A stretch of DNA of 64,000 bases from assembly GCF_000003815.2 (NCBI RefSeq), contig NC_049986.1, forward strand, positions 876,864 through 940,863, given 5' to 3'. The translations under genes and the position numbers were made by a program. The notes under the pieces are model-generated. The model saw only the letters and a list, made by a program, of their open reading frames with translations, had not been told where the DNA came from and ran no database searches. This stretch comes from Branchiostoma floridae (Eukaryota; Chordata; Leptocardii; Amphioxiformes; Branchiostomatidae). Of the stretch, positions 20,801-31,728 are shown piece by piece (within the stretch, counting starts at the first letter, position 1; each line of letters begins with the position of its first letter).

Positions 20801-20924
20801 ACTCTTCGAAAAACACGCCGAATGATCGCATGACTCCCAAGCTGCAGGCTCCGATCATGAAGACGGCTCCAACCACAGCCCATCCCCACCCTCCATCTAA
20901 GGGTCTGGTGTAACGTACCGGCAT
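17853..20924 (-). CDS. MCT-A: SLC16-type monocarboxylate transporter with repeat-expanded central loop, 604 aa
   Basis: Minus-strand exons 20723-20924, 20183-20326, 18622-19884, 17853-18058; all junctions are phase 1. A 12-helix MFS carrier of the SLC16 family. Signature 1 DGGWGW is at 10-15 and signature 2 [12 protein letters not shown] at 132-143. The intramembrane acid/base pair D438-R442 (SIGDLIGR) matches the Asp-x3-Arg pair of MCT1 helix 8; where MCT1 has the helix-1 lysine, this family has arginine (VMRSFGVFF). The cytosolic loop between helices 6 and 7 (about 196-385) is expanded by three roughly 54-residue repeats. The C terminus ITRL fits a class I PDZ ligand. The start codon sits right behind a TTACAG acceptor, so a non-coding upstream exon is expected. 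Substrate unknown. Confidence 0.9.
19138..19570 (-). repeat. Three tandem repeats inside MCT-A exon 3
   Basis: A unit of 159-162 bp encodes NEAFSS..SDIQLDQP...I.NN....ENI.DLP.KSE.LS and starts at residues 221, 275 and 328; the third is diverged at its end. MCT-B, -C and -D lack it: their loops have different sequence. The repeats are acidic and hydrophilic, and stay in frame. Confidence 0.88.
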
Positions 20925-21150
20925 CTGTAATCAAGTGTTAGACCACATTAACCACAGCCCATCCCCACCCTCCATCTAAGGGTCTGGTGTAACGTACCGG
21001 CATCTGTAATAATCAAGTGTTAGACCACATTAACCACAGCCCATCCCCACCCTCCATCTAAGGGCCTGGTGTAACGTACCGGCATCTGTAATAATCAAGT
21101 GTTTAAGACCACATTAACCACAGCCCATCCCACCCTCCATCTAAAGGCTC
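20869..21150 (-). repeat. Array of the MCT-A start exon boundary (79-82 bp unit)
   Basis: Each unit carries, on the minus strand, a TTACAG acceptor, the ATG and the first 54 or so coding bases ([18 protein letters not shown]), then a short linker. Start codons lie at 20922-20924 (the real exon), 21001-21003 and 21083-21085, with a fourth, partial unit ending near 21147. A start at an upstream copy would give a peptide of about 21 codons closed by TAA. Confidence 0.9.
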
Positions 21151-22012
21151 TTTTGACCCCCCCCCCCTTCGTAATTTCAAAAAGGCTTGGGTTACGATCA
21201 CCAAATTTGGAGGGGATGATGTACTAGTGAAGTTTTATATTTTCTGTAATTTTGGTATCGTTATGACGTAATATGACGTAATTATGACGTCATAGTGTCC
21301 TATTTTGGGCTTAAATCGTCAAAATATGAAATTTCCGCTATACTTAAATGTATTGAACAAAACGATGACAATAAAGGTTATCTTATTGGTGTCTAAGTCT
21401 GCCAAGTCTTTTGATGCCAATGACGATGACATTGACGTCTATATGACGTCAGAAAATGACGTCATTTGTCCGCCATCTTGGATCGACAAGCTTGAATTTT
21501 CTAAAATACGATTTTTTCCACATATAACCCCAAAACCCAATGGAAGTGGACTAAAAAGGTTCAAATGATTGTGTTTTGTAAGAAAATAAAAGATTTTGAC
21601 GGAATTTGAGTAAAAATAACATGTACATGTATTTATCGTTGAAAATGGCATTGTCCGCCATCTTGGATTTTGACCCATGACGTCATCAAATTAGCATAAA
21701 TTATGAATATTTAATTAGAAATGTAACTTAAAATTACACAGGATGTTAATGATATCAATAAACAAGTTTGATCTAGCTATAAAACCATGAAATCCCATAA
21801 TTCAAACTGAAATTAGTAAATTTGGGAAAATATGCCTGTCAGAAACCCGTTACCATGGCAACACGAAAAATCACAAACTAAATTTTTTCGCAGAATTGTT
21901 GCCAACAATATTTTAGGAAAAGTCACCAAGTTTCGTAGTCCTAGCACACGTCGTTCGCCAGTTATACGACGTCAAAGTTGACGCGGGCACTTTTAGCCCC
22001 CCCCCCCCCCGG
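21150..22012. repeat. CRE-rich repeat element, copy 1
   Basis: Bounded by GACCCCCCCCCCCTTCG at the left and CACTTTTAGCCCCCCCCC at the right. It holds four full TGACGTCA palindromes and three TGACGT half or variant sites between 21255 and 21685, plus two CCGCCATCTTGGAT motifs. An almost unchanged copy lies at 28190-29042 within the segmental duplication. Non-coding; class unknown, possibly an old interspersed repeat. Confidence 0.6.
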
Positions 22013-22433
22013 TCTGGATAGGGTTAAACCTGACCATCAGTTCTATTCTCGATAAAATGAGTACGTTGTGTTTTGATACCTGACGTTCTCTCATACACGA
22101 GACCTTCTGCATTACGTTATCATCCGAAATGGCGAGTGAAACCCCGTACAACACTCCAACTTGAGATCAATCCACCGCCACGAATCCATGGAATCTGATC
22201 CTTATGACATCACAAAGCAGCGGGATCGATTACCTATCACGCTTTATGTATAGGTAAGTTATTCAGGGTTTTTACAAACTGCTAATACTCAGTACTAGAC
22301 AGCTTTCAACATGCAAATGCTTCGTAGAGGCAGGGGGCGATGGCAAAACTGTTCTATACTAAACACCTACAAGTTTATGGTCTTCTGTTTGCTGTCTAAA
22401 GTCGCTCGCTGTATGAATAAACATGCATTTCTG

Positions 22434-22533
22434 NNNNNNNNNNNNNNNNNNNNNNNNNNNNNNNNNNNNNNNNNNNNNNNNNNNNNNNNNNNNNNNNNNN
22501 NNNNNNNNNNNNNNNNNNNNNNNNNNNNNNNNN
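22434..22533. other. Assembly gap of 100 N
   Basis: The flanks (CATGCATTTCTG and CAATTCCTTAAACGGG) occur in the duplicate copy near 29450-29530, separated by 48 bp, so the 100 N are a placeholder size. Confidence 0.95.
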
Positions 22534-23504
22534 CAATTCCTTAAACGGGGAGCGTGCTTGTTTGCTTACTATAGTGGTACCACTTAAGGTCACTTAACAC
22601 TTCAACCGACCTTATCCGAGGCTAGTAATGGGCCTATAATCTAATTCAACATAGGCTACCACAATCATTATTTGTGCCCATATATTGTCATTTTTGTATT
22701 AGGCTAAAACATAAAGACGATAGATGCCATAAGTCTTTCCAGACTGAGGATGTTATACTGACCCCCACCCCAGATCAAAATGGCGAAAGAGCTAGCTTTT
22801 AAAGATCGAGCACCTTGCATTCGAGACAGAAAACGTTACAGTCCACAGAGAACTATAATGAAAAATACTTGTGTGGTATGTGATAACTTATCAACAAAGG
22901 TTGATATTTCCAGACGTCTATTCCTGAATATACAGACCTGCCTTGGTCGGAATTGCCAGCCAGGTAGTTCAAGCAACTAATTGATCGTGAATATAGTTCT
23001 CAAATCAGGTGCAGTTTCAACATTATGTTTGAATGTATGCATTTTGGACAGCGAAAGAAAATCCAACCATGATTTCACTTTGACATTTCTACATACCTCA
23101 ATGTACGGTGGGGCTCACAGTAGGTAGCCAGTCTCCAGCCTTGGGCGGTGTGCACTAGTTCAACCAGTTCAAGATGGGTCAAAGGGCGAGATGAATATCT
23201 TTAGGTCTTTAGCAGGATTTAGTAAAGTAATATACTACAATATCCTCTTCGTGGACGTAACTTAGAAATGGCAAACACCAGTCTGATGTAGCCAGGGACG
23301 ACGTAACTTAGCAGGTGTGACATGGACGGATCGACCCATTTTGAATAGCTTTGAATCTTTAAAAATGAGAAATTAACGATTGATCTTAGAACTATTCAGG
23401 GGTGCTAAGGAGAGAAGGCAGATAATCAATAATCACGTATACTATAAACCTTCCTGTGCTTGAAAGCAGCCAGGAAAAGACAAACATTTTGTTCTGGTCC
23501 TTAC

Positions 23505-23590
23505 CCCAGTCGCAGAATCGACTCGTCCGCCCTTTGACCCTGTTCATCGATGCATGCAGTGTAAATATTGGGGTCTGAGATCAACGTTCT
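23505..23590 (-). promoter_or_regulatory. Candidate non-coding 5' exon of MCT-A
   Basis: On the minus strand a block containing GGACGAGTCGATTC ends in a donor GGG|GTAAGG (exon edge at 23505). The same block and donor recur at the same position upstream of MCT-B (edge 30468) and, diverged, MCT-C (edge 35187), although the surroundings of the C copy have drifted. The MCT-A ATG follows directly on an acceptor, so an upstream 5' UTR exon is needed. The upstream boundary is not determined. Confidence 0.45.
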
Positions 23591-24151
23591 CGTGAGTACT
23601 TCATTGACCGTATGTATGTGTTGGGTAGACTTTGTCGTTCCATTGTTCAATTCCATTTCTTAGATTGTTAGATGGTACAAGCATCAAGACATATCTTAAA
23701 GTATACTAGCTGAAAATTAGTCCGATTTAACTTGACGTATAACGTTAGAACTATTAGGCACTGAGTCACCTTCATACATCTATCCTTCACGCATTTTGCC
23801 GACATGAAGCACGTGTGCCAAAGTTTATAGTGTCTAGATATGAGTGGCTGATTATTAGATTTTGGGTTCTTCCCGCCAAGAAACTTCTTTGTATTTATGA
23901 CATTTATACCATCACCCGTTTGTCTCGGTTTCGTCACTGTGTTGGGGTCATAGGTCAACGTTCTGGTGGGTGCTTAAACCGAGTAACCTCCTTGCTTAAA
24001 CTAATGATGGTGTTTTACGGTTCAAAGTTTTTGGATTGAGATCAAGTGTGTTTAAACAGAGCTTAATATGGCCCTTTGGTGCCCCTGTGGCTTACAACAA
24101 CCTAAGGGTCTGATAATGATGTTGAAGTGGCCAGGGTGGCCAGGATGCCAG

Positions 24152-24485
24152 TAACCTGGAATCCAGTCTAGTTGTGGCACGGCCTACCGTAGTTAGTATA
24201 GACTCTCTACGGGGTCAGTGCAGCTCTAAGCCGCCGGTGTAATCATTCACACCCGGTAGCATTTTCCCCGGTAGGATTTTGCCCAGTGGGAGTGAATTAA
24301 TAGGCCACAACTAGACTAACTGCTGGCCGGCAATTAACTCCCACTGGGCCAAGTCTAACCGCGTGAAAATCCTACCGGGTGTGAATGATTACCCCGGCGG
24401 CTGAGAGCTACACTGGCCCCGTAGAGAGCCTAAACTAACTACGGTAACGTTAGGCCGAGCCAGTAGTAGACTCGATTCCAGGTTA
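24152..24485. mobile_element. Fold-back element with 9-bp target duplication, absent from the duplicate copy
   Basis: 334 bp, almost wholly two inverted arms of about 150 bp starting TAACCTGGAATC. It is flanked by GGATGCCAG at 24143-24151 and 24486-24494. The duplicate segment has a single GGATGCCAG near 31107 and no insert. The 9-bp duplication and long TIRs fit a Mutator-like MITE. Confidence 0.9.
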
Positions 24486-24698
24486 GGATGCCAGCCGTGT
24501 TAGCTTTGGTTCGCTCCAAATGACTGTTATCCTAATCAGCTACAGCTAACGTATTCGAAACGGGAAAACCATTACTCCAACCCCAAGTTCCCCGTTAGTT
24601 CATTGTAAATAGCCTTGAACCCTGAACTCTTGTACGATCTTTGATATAAACAACATTTGTCAACTTTACCGCTCTATCAATTTAGAGTGGTGGGCGTA

Positions 24699-24901
24699 AG
24701 GCTTAGAACACATTTCCAAAGCGGGGCCCGGCCGGGATGTTTTAAGAAACGAAAAATTAAACTTTATACCTAGAAATATACACAGATAATTGCCAGGGAT
24801 TTTATTTTGACATTTTGTGTATTTTGATGTCTTTTATATCATTCTTTTTGCTCCCGAAAGCTGCCCGGCCGGGCCCCGCTTTGGAAATGTGACCTAAGCC
24901 T
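24699..24901. mobile_element. MITE family AGGCTTAGGTCACATTTCC, copy 1
   Basis: A 203-bp element with TIRs AGGCTTAG.ACACATTTCC / GGAAATGTGACCTAAGCCT. The subterminal blocks GCGGGGCCCGGCCGGG are inverted too. Copies lie at 31319-31521 and 46487-46685. Confidence 0.8.
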
Positions 24902-25004
24902 AAGGTCATCTCTTTAGAGAGTATTTCATTGTCATTCCGTCAGTCAACTTTTGTTGTAAAAGAAAGCATGAAATAGACTAGATGCTTATGAAATACATTT
25001 TTTT

Positions 25005-25602
25005 GCATTTTGCGACTTGCAGTCGCAAAATGCCTTCTGGCCAGTGTAGTCGCCGTTGTGATGTTGTGATGTTGTGATGTTGAGATGAACGGACCTGTTC
25101 AATCCATGCCAAACATTTCTATACCTGTTAAAACAGGCATTTTTTCAACATGTTCGCACTAGCGCAGTGGTAAAGTTTACGCATTCTAAACCAATGCACC
25201 CGGTTCGAATCCGAGGAAATAGATTTTTTTTTCTTTTTTACATCCATTAAAATACTCATTTTTACATCCATTTGGCCACACCAATTTATTTCTTTGGTTA
25301 ACGGATTCGCCGCTTCGTTTTTTTGCCGAATAGAAATAAAAAATTAAAAAAAAAACTTAAAAATGCCCCGCAACAGAGCTCACTCAAAAACAGGCAATGT
25401 GTAGTGAAATTTGCTGCAGTTCACGCAAATTTTAACAGGTGGCGTCTAGATCTGCTGCAGTTCAGGCACATATGTGAATCTCTCCATGCGCCAATATCAG
25501 GTTTAGTTACTCTGTTCTATTTATATGACATTCTAATAACTAGAAAAAAAAAGTTCACACACGCAAACATTGGCAAAATGCCAGCTTTTTTAAAAGCACT
25601 TG
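25005..25602. mobile_element. Block present behind MCT-B but missing behind MCT-C, with hairpin and tRNA-like unit
   Basis: At the equivalent place near 31625 the flanks AAATACATTTTTTT and TTCGTAGAATCTGATC meet directly, so this roughly 600-bp block is an insertion here or a deletion there. It starts with a perfect 13-bp hairpin (GCATTTTGCGACT, TGC loop, 25005-25033). A GTTGTGAT microrepeat follows, then a pol III-type tRNA-like sequence and A-rich/T-rich stretches. Confidence 0.6.
25150..25235 (+). pseudogene. tRNA-like (SINE head or tRNA pseudogene)
   Basis: An A-box-like TAGCGCAGTGGTAAAG and a canonical B box GGTTCGAATCC at normal spacing, an anticodon-like stem GCATT/AATGC, then a long T run as pol III terminator. 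The acceptor ends do not pair, so it is not a functional tRNA. Confidence 0.6.
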
Positions 25603-25708
25603 TTTTCGTAGAATCTGATCGACGTTTTGGTATGAAATAAACGTCTCCAAACGTAGCCTTGTGAGACAAGGCATTGTTGAAACATGCATTAGCAATCTTC
25701 ACATCATA

Positions 25709-27963
25709 TTATACTGATGTTTCGATCACGAACTTTGAAATCTCTTTATCGTTTGACTTGACGACATTTGGAGGTTCTCCGTTGGCGGGATCGGTAACCG
25801 CTGAATAACTCTCCCTCCCAGACACCTGGCGAACGCTCTCGTCCCCAAGGCACAACAAGATGGCGGCTATCAGTCCCCCTAGGACGGGCGCGCATCCGGC
25901 CACGATGAACGACATGTAGTAGTTTTCAGTGGCGTCGTAAAGTTTCCCTGAAATACAGACCGATTTGCAAATATTTTGACAATCTCTAATAATGAGCAGC
26001 CAATTGCCTACCACTGACACTTGTATTACTATTACCATCCAACCTAAAAGCCTACAAAACGGTTGGCATTGCCATTTTGGACACATCTACTTCGTTAAAA
26101 CCAAGATACTCCATTGGGAAACGTGTATCACTTTGTCACATTCAATCAGAAACTGTCCATATATATCAAGTAGATTAGTCTTATGGTAATAAATTTGCTT
26201 TTACCTGCAATTGGAGGTGCAGCCAGAATTGAAACGCTCATCAGCAATGTCACCAGTCCCACTGCTTCAGAGAGTCTTGTAATACCGACTAGATCCGCCA
26301 GGATGGTCAGTGCCCATTGTCAAACTAGCCCCTACTAGAATCCCTAGCACCATACAATAGATAGCCAGCGCTGGGTAAGTCTTTACAAGGAGTGACAGTA
26401 GAGAAGAGATGCCAGCCATTGATAGAAAAAGTATGTACCAATGCAGATGTAGAAATTTCCGACACGTGGGAAGAAATCCCGACAGAAACCGACCAATCAG
26501 GTCGCCTACAGAGATCAGGGAAACCAGGAACGCTGATTGGTATTGTTCTATCCCGAGATGCTTTGCGCGCTGTGCGATGTGCACGACGGGAATGAAAAAG
26601 CCAAACCCTAACAAGCAGGTGTGTGCAGTTATGAAACAAGCTAGCCGACGATTGGTCAACAGAGACTTGAGTTCAGGCAGCATTGTCCGGCAATGACAAC
26701 AGGAGCGGCCTGCTTTAGAAGTGTCAGTCGACTGATCTTGATGGGGCTCTGGGAATGACATTGTATTGGTGTACGTTTGCGTTTCCACGAGCTTAGCTGC
26801 TTGGTCGGTGAAACCTCCTTGATCTAATGACAACGATTTCTGTCCTTCATACAGATGGATCGGTCTCAACAAGGCCGCGAAAGCTGTGATGTTGAGCATG
26901 ACTCCGGCAGCGATCAGGAACGACCCTCTCCACCCGTACTCCTCTATCAGGTACGTGAAGACGGGAGGGAACACCATATTACCTACACTAGCGCCAGACA
27001 CGGCGATACCGTTAGCGATGGCCCGCCTCTTGTTGAAGTATTTCCCCACCAAACTTAAGCTCGTAAATGTAGCAAGGGACGACCCTATACCTGAAGAAAA
27101 ATAACGATATATCATTTACAACACCGAGAGAAAGAATTTCTGCGTGAGTTTTCGTCAACAAGACAATAACACGCACATATACAGAACATAGTCAAGATGT
27201 TCACGCACCAACCAACACGCCTACAGTGATGTACAGGTGGACTATACTGGTTGAGAATGACGTCAGAATGCAGCCAGTCGCCGCCAGGACTCCGCCCACC
27301 ATCGCCACCGGTCTGAAGCCGAACGTCGCGCTTAACATGACGCCAAGTAGAGCTAAAACGGTAGGTAAAAAAAGAAAATCAATACATTTGAAACCATTGA
27401 GTTGTTCAAGATCTATACTCTTAAGCTTGTTCCCGAAAAAGCACTCAATTTCACTTCGTCATCGAATGTGACCTACTCATGGTGAATGATGGATTAGTTT
27501 TTCTGAAGTGGGCTGACGTATTGATTAGAAGTCTTTGAGTAGACTTCCTACATATATAGAAACTGTAATATTACAGTATATGTGTTACATAGATTCTGTT
27601 CATCTTGGCTGAACATTGACAGACGCACCACATTTTGCTAATTATGTTTCGGTCCTAGGATAGGATACTTTTTTGGCAATCGCATGTATCTGACTGCAAG
27701 TAAGTACAGTAGGTTAGTATAATAATAGATCTTTGACGTCGTGAAAATTGTTGTTTCTTACTTCCTCCAAAAGTGAGTCCCAGACAAACGGAAATGATCC
27801 ATGACGTGGCTGCAGCTGATTGGTCAAACTGCGTGGTGAACTCTTCGAAAAACACGCCGAATGATCGAATGACTCCCAAGCTGCAGGCTCCGATCATGAA
27901 GACGGCTCCAACCACAGCCCATCCCCACCCTCCATCTAAGGGCCTGGTGTAACGTACCGGCAT
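25709..27963 (-). pseudogene. MCT-B: SLC16-type transporter with a +1 frameshift in exon 3 (489-aa equivalent)
   Basis: Minus-strand exons 27762-27963, 27209-27352, 26205-27090, 25709-25947, with the same borders as MCT-A. Signature DGGWGW, KYFNKRRAIANG and the GDLIGR pair are present, and the C terminus ETSV is a class I PDZ-type ligand. Compared with MCT-C, one extra C in the plus-strand run TGCCCATT (26311-26318) shifts the frame in a helix near residue 385 and leads to an early stop at 26267. The downstream frame is intact. Exon 3 is 886 bp where 885 would keep phase. It is either a young pseudogene or a base-call error. Exon 1 and upstream match MCT-A; exon 3 to exon 4 match MCT-C. Confidence 0.85.
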
Positions 27964-28190
27964 CTGTAATAATCAAGTGTCAGACCACATTAACCACAGC
28001 CCATCCCCACCCTCCATCTAAGGGCCTGGTGTAACGTACCGGCATCTGAAATCAAGTGTTAGACCACATTAACCACAGCCCATCCCCACCCTCCGTCTAA
28101 GGGCCTGGTGTAACGTACCGGCATCTGTAATAATCAAGTGTTACCACATTAACCACAGCCCATCCCACCCTCCATCTAAAGGCTCTTTTG
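27908..28190 (-). repeat. Array of the MCT-B start exon boundary
   Basis: Same unit as at MCT-A: minus-strand start codons at 27961-27963 (real exon), 28043-28045 and 28122-28124, plus a truncated unit that runs into the C-rich edge of the next repeat. Confidence 0.9.
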
Positions 28191-29042
28191 ACCCCCCCCC
28201 TTCGTAATTTCAAAAAGGCTTGGGTTACGATCACCAAATTTGGAGGGGATGATGTACTAGTAAAGTTTTATATTTTCTGTAATTTTGGTATCGTTATGAC
28301 GTAATATGACGTAATTATGACGTCATAATGTCATATTTTGGGCTTAAATCGTCAAAATATGAAATTTCCGCTATACTTAAATGTATTGAACAAAACGATG
28401 ACAATAAAGGTTATCTTATTGGTGTCTAAGTCTGCCAAGTCTTTTGTTGCCAATGACGATGACATTGACATCTATATGACGTCAGAAAATGACGTCATTT
28501 GTCCGCCATCTTGGATCGACAAGCTTGAATTTTCTAAAATACGATTTTTTCCACATATAACCCCAAAACCCAATGGAAGTGGACTAAAAAGGTTCAAATG
28601 ATTGTGTTTTGTAAGAAAATAAAAGATTTTGACGGAATTTGAGTAAAAATAACATGTACATGTATTTATCGTTGAAAATGGCATTGTCCGCCATCTTGGA
28701 TTTTGACCCATGACGTCATCAAATTAGCATAAATTATGAATATCTAATTAGAAATGTAACTTAAAATTACACAGGATGTTAATGATATCAATAAACAAGT
28801 TTGATCTAGCTATAAAACCATGAAATCCCATAATTCAAACTGAAATTAGTAAATTTGGGAAAATATGCCTGTCAGAAACCCGTTACCATGGCAACACGAA
28901 AAATCACAAACTAAATTTTTTTTCGCAGAATTGTTGCCAACAATATTTTAGGAAAAGTCACCAAGTTTCGTAGTCCTAGCACACGTCGTTCGCCAGTTAT
29001 ACGACGTCAAAGTTGACGCGGGCACTTTTAGCCCCCCCCCCC
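28190..29042. repeat. CRE-rich repeat element, copy 2
   Basis: Near-identical to 21150-22012 and part of the same segmental duplication. The C runs differ in length. The same four TGACGTCA palindromes are kept. Confidence 0.6.
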
Positions 29043-30467
29043 GGTCTGGATAGGGTTAAACCTGACCATCAGTTCTATTCTCGATAAAATGAGTACGTTG
29101 TGTTTTGATACCTGACGTTCTCTCATACATGAGACCTTCTGCATTACGTTATCATCCGAAATGGCGAGTGAAACCCCGTACAACACTTTAACTTGAGATC
29201 AATCCACCGCCACGAATCCATGGAATCTAATCCGTATGACATCGCAAAGGAGCGGGATCGATTACCAATCACGCTTTATGTATAGTTAAGTTATTCAGGG
29301 TTTTTACAAACTGCTAATACTCAGTGAGACAGCTTTCATCATGCAAATGCTTCGTAGAGGCAGGGGGCGATGACAAACTGTTCTATACTAAACACCTACA
29401 AGTTTATGGTCTTCTGTTTGCTGTCTAAAGTCGCTCGCTGTATGAATTAAACATGGCATTTCTGGTTACCAGACCGTGACACGTCAAAAGAAGTGTGCTT
29501 GAGAAACAACAACAATTCCTTAAACGGGAAGCGTGCCTTGTTTGCTCACTATAGCGGTACCACTTAAGGTCACTTAACACTTCAACCGACCTTATCCGAG
29601 GCTATTGGGCCTATAATCTAATTCAACATAAGGCTACCACAATCATTATTTGTGCCCATATCATTTTTGTATTAGGCTAAAACATAAAGACGATAGATGC
29701 CATAAGTCTTTCCAGACTGAGGATGTTATACTGACCCCCACCCCAGATCAAAATGGCGAAAGAGCTAGCTTTTAAAGATCGAGCACCTTGCATTCGAGAC
29801 AGAAAACGTTACAGTCCACAGAGAACTACAATGAAAGATACTTGTGTGGTATGTGATAACTTATCAACAAATGTTGATATTTCCAGTCTATTTCCTGAAT
29901 ATACAGACCTGCCTTGGTCGGAATTGCCAGCCAGGTAGTTCAAGCAACTAATTGATCGTGAATATAGTTCTCAAATCAGGTGCAGTTTCAACATTATGTT
30001 TGAATTTGGACAGCGAAAGAAAATCCAACCATGATTTCACTTTGACATGTCTACATACCTCAATGTACGGTGGGTCTCACAGTAGGTAGCCAGTCTCCAG
30101 CCTTGGGCGATGTGCACTAGTTCAACCAGTTCAAGATGGGTCAAAGGGCGAGAAGAACATCTTTAGGTCTTTAGAAGGATTTGGTAAAGTAATACACTAC
30201 AACATCCTCTTCGTGGACGTAACTTAGAAATGGCAAACACCAGTCTGATGTAGCCAGGGACGACGTAACTTAGCAGGTGTGACATGGACGCATCGACCCA
30301 TTTTGAATAGCTTTGAATCTTTAAAAATGAGAAATCAACGAGTGATCTTAGAACTATTCAGGGGTGCTAAGGAGAGAAGGCAGGACTTCATCAATAATCA
30401 CGTATACTATAAACCTTAACGGGCTTGAAAGAAGAAATGAAAAGGAAACATTTGTTCTGGTCCTTAC

Positions 30468-30555
30468 CCCTGTCGCAGAATCGACTCGTCCGCCCTTTGA
30501 CCCTGTTCATCGATGCATGCAGTGTAAATATGGGGTCTGAGATCAACGTTCTAGT
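30468..30555 (-). promoter_or_regulatory. Candidate non-coding 5' exon of MCT-B
   Basis: Equivalent of the block at 23505-23590, with donor GGG|GTAAGG on the minus strand. The upstream boundary is not determined. Confidence 0.45.
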
Positions 30556-31318
30556 GAGTACTTCATTGACCGTATGTATGAGTTGGGTAGACTTTGTCGT
30601 TCCATTGTTCAATTCCATTTCTTAGATTGTTAGATGGTACAAGCATCAAGACATAATCTTAAAGTATACTAGCTGAATATTAGTCCGATTTAACTTGACG
30701 TATAACGTTAGAACTATTAGGCACTGAGTCACCTTCATACATCTATCCTTCACGCATTTTGCCGACATGAAGCACGTGTGCCAAAGATTATAGTCTCTAG
30801 ATATGAGTGGCTGATTATTAGATTTTGGGTTCTTCCCGCCAAGAAACTTCTTTGTATTTATGACATTTATACCATCACCTGTTTGCCTCGGTTTCGTCAC
30901 TGTGTTGGGGTCATAGGTCAACGTTCTGGTGGGTGCTTAAACTGAGTAACCTCCTTGCTTAAACTAATGATGGTGTTTTACGGTTAACAGTTTTGGGATT
31001 GGAATCAAGCGTGTTTAAACAGAGCTTAATATGGCCCTTTGATGCCCCTATGGCTTACAACTACCTAAGGGTCTGATAATGATGTTGAAGTGGCCTAGGT
31101 GGCCAGGATGCCAGCCGCGTTAGCTTTGGTTCGCTCCAAACGACTGTTACCCTAATCAGCTACAGCTAACGTATTCGAAACGGGAAAACCATTACTTCAA
31201 CCACAAGTTCCCAGTGAGTTCATTGTAAATAGCCTTGAACCCTGAACTCTTGTACGATCTTTAATATAAACAACATTTGTCAACTTTACCGCTCTATCAA
31301 TTTAGAGTGGTGGGCGCA

Positions 31319-31521
31319 AGGCTTAGAACACATTTCCAAAGCGGGGCCCGGCCGGGATGCTTTAAGAAACGAAAAATTAAACTTTATACCTAGAAATATA
31401 CACAGATAATTGCCAGGAATTTTATTTTGACATTTTGTGTATTTTGATGTCTTTTATATCATTCTTTTTGCTCCCGAAAGCTGCCCGGCCGGGCCCCGCT
31501 TTGGAAATGTGACCTAAGCCT
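31319..31521. mobile_element. MITE family AGGCTTAGGTCACATTTCC, copy 2
   Basis: Duplicate of 24699-24901, carried along in the segmental duplication rather than by a separate insertion. Confidence 0.8.
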
Positions 31522-31728
31522 AAGGTCATCTCATTAGAGAGTATTTCATTGTCATTCCGACAGTCAACTTTTGTTGTAAAAGAAATCATGAAATAGACTA
31601 GATGCTTATGAAATACATTTTTTTTTCGTAGAATCTGATCGACGTTTTGGTATGAAATAAACGTCTCCAAACGTAGCCTTGTGAGACAAGGCATTGCTGA
31701 AACATGCATTAGCAATCTTCACATCATA

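Noticed and set aside
25150-25235. Functional tRNA gene
   Set aside because: Boxes are good but the acceptor stem does not pair; called tRNA-like instead.
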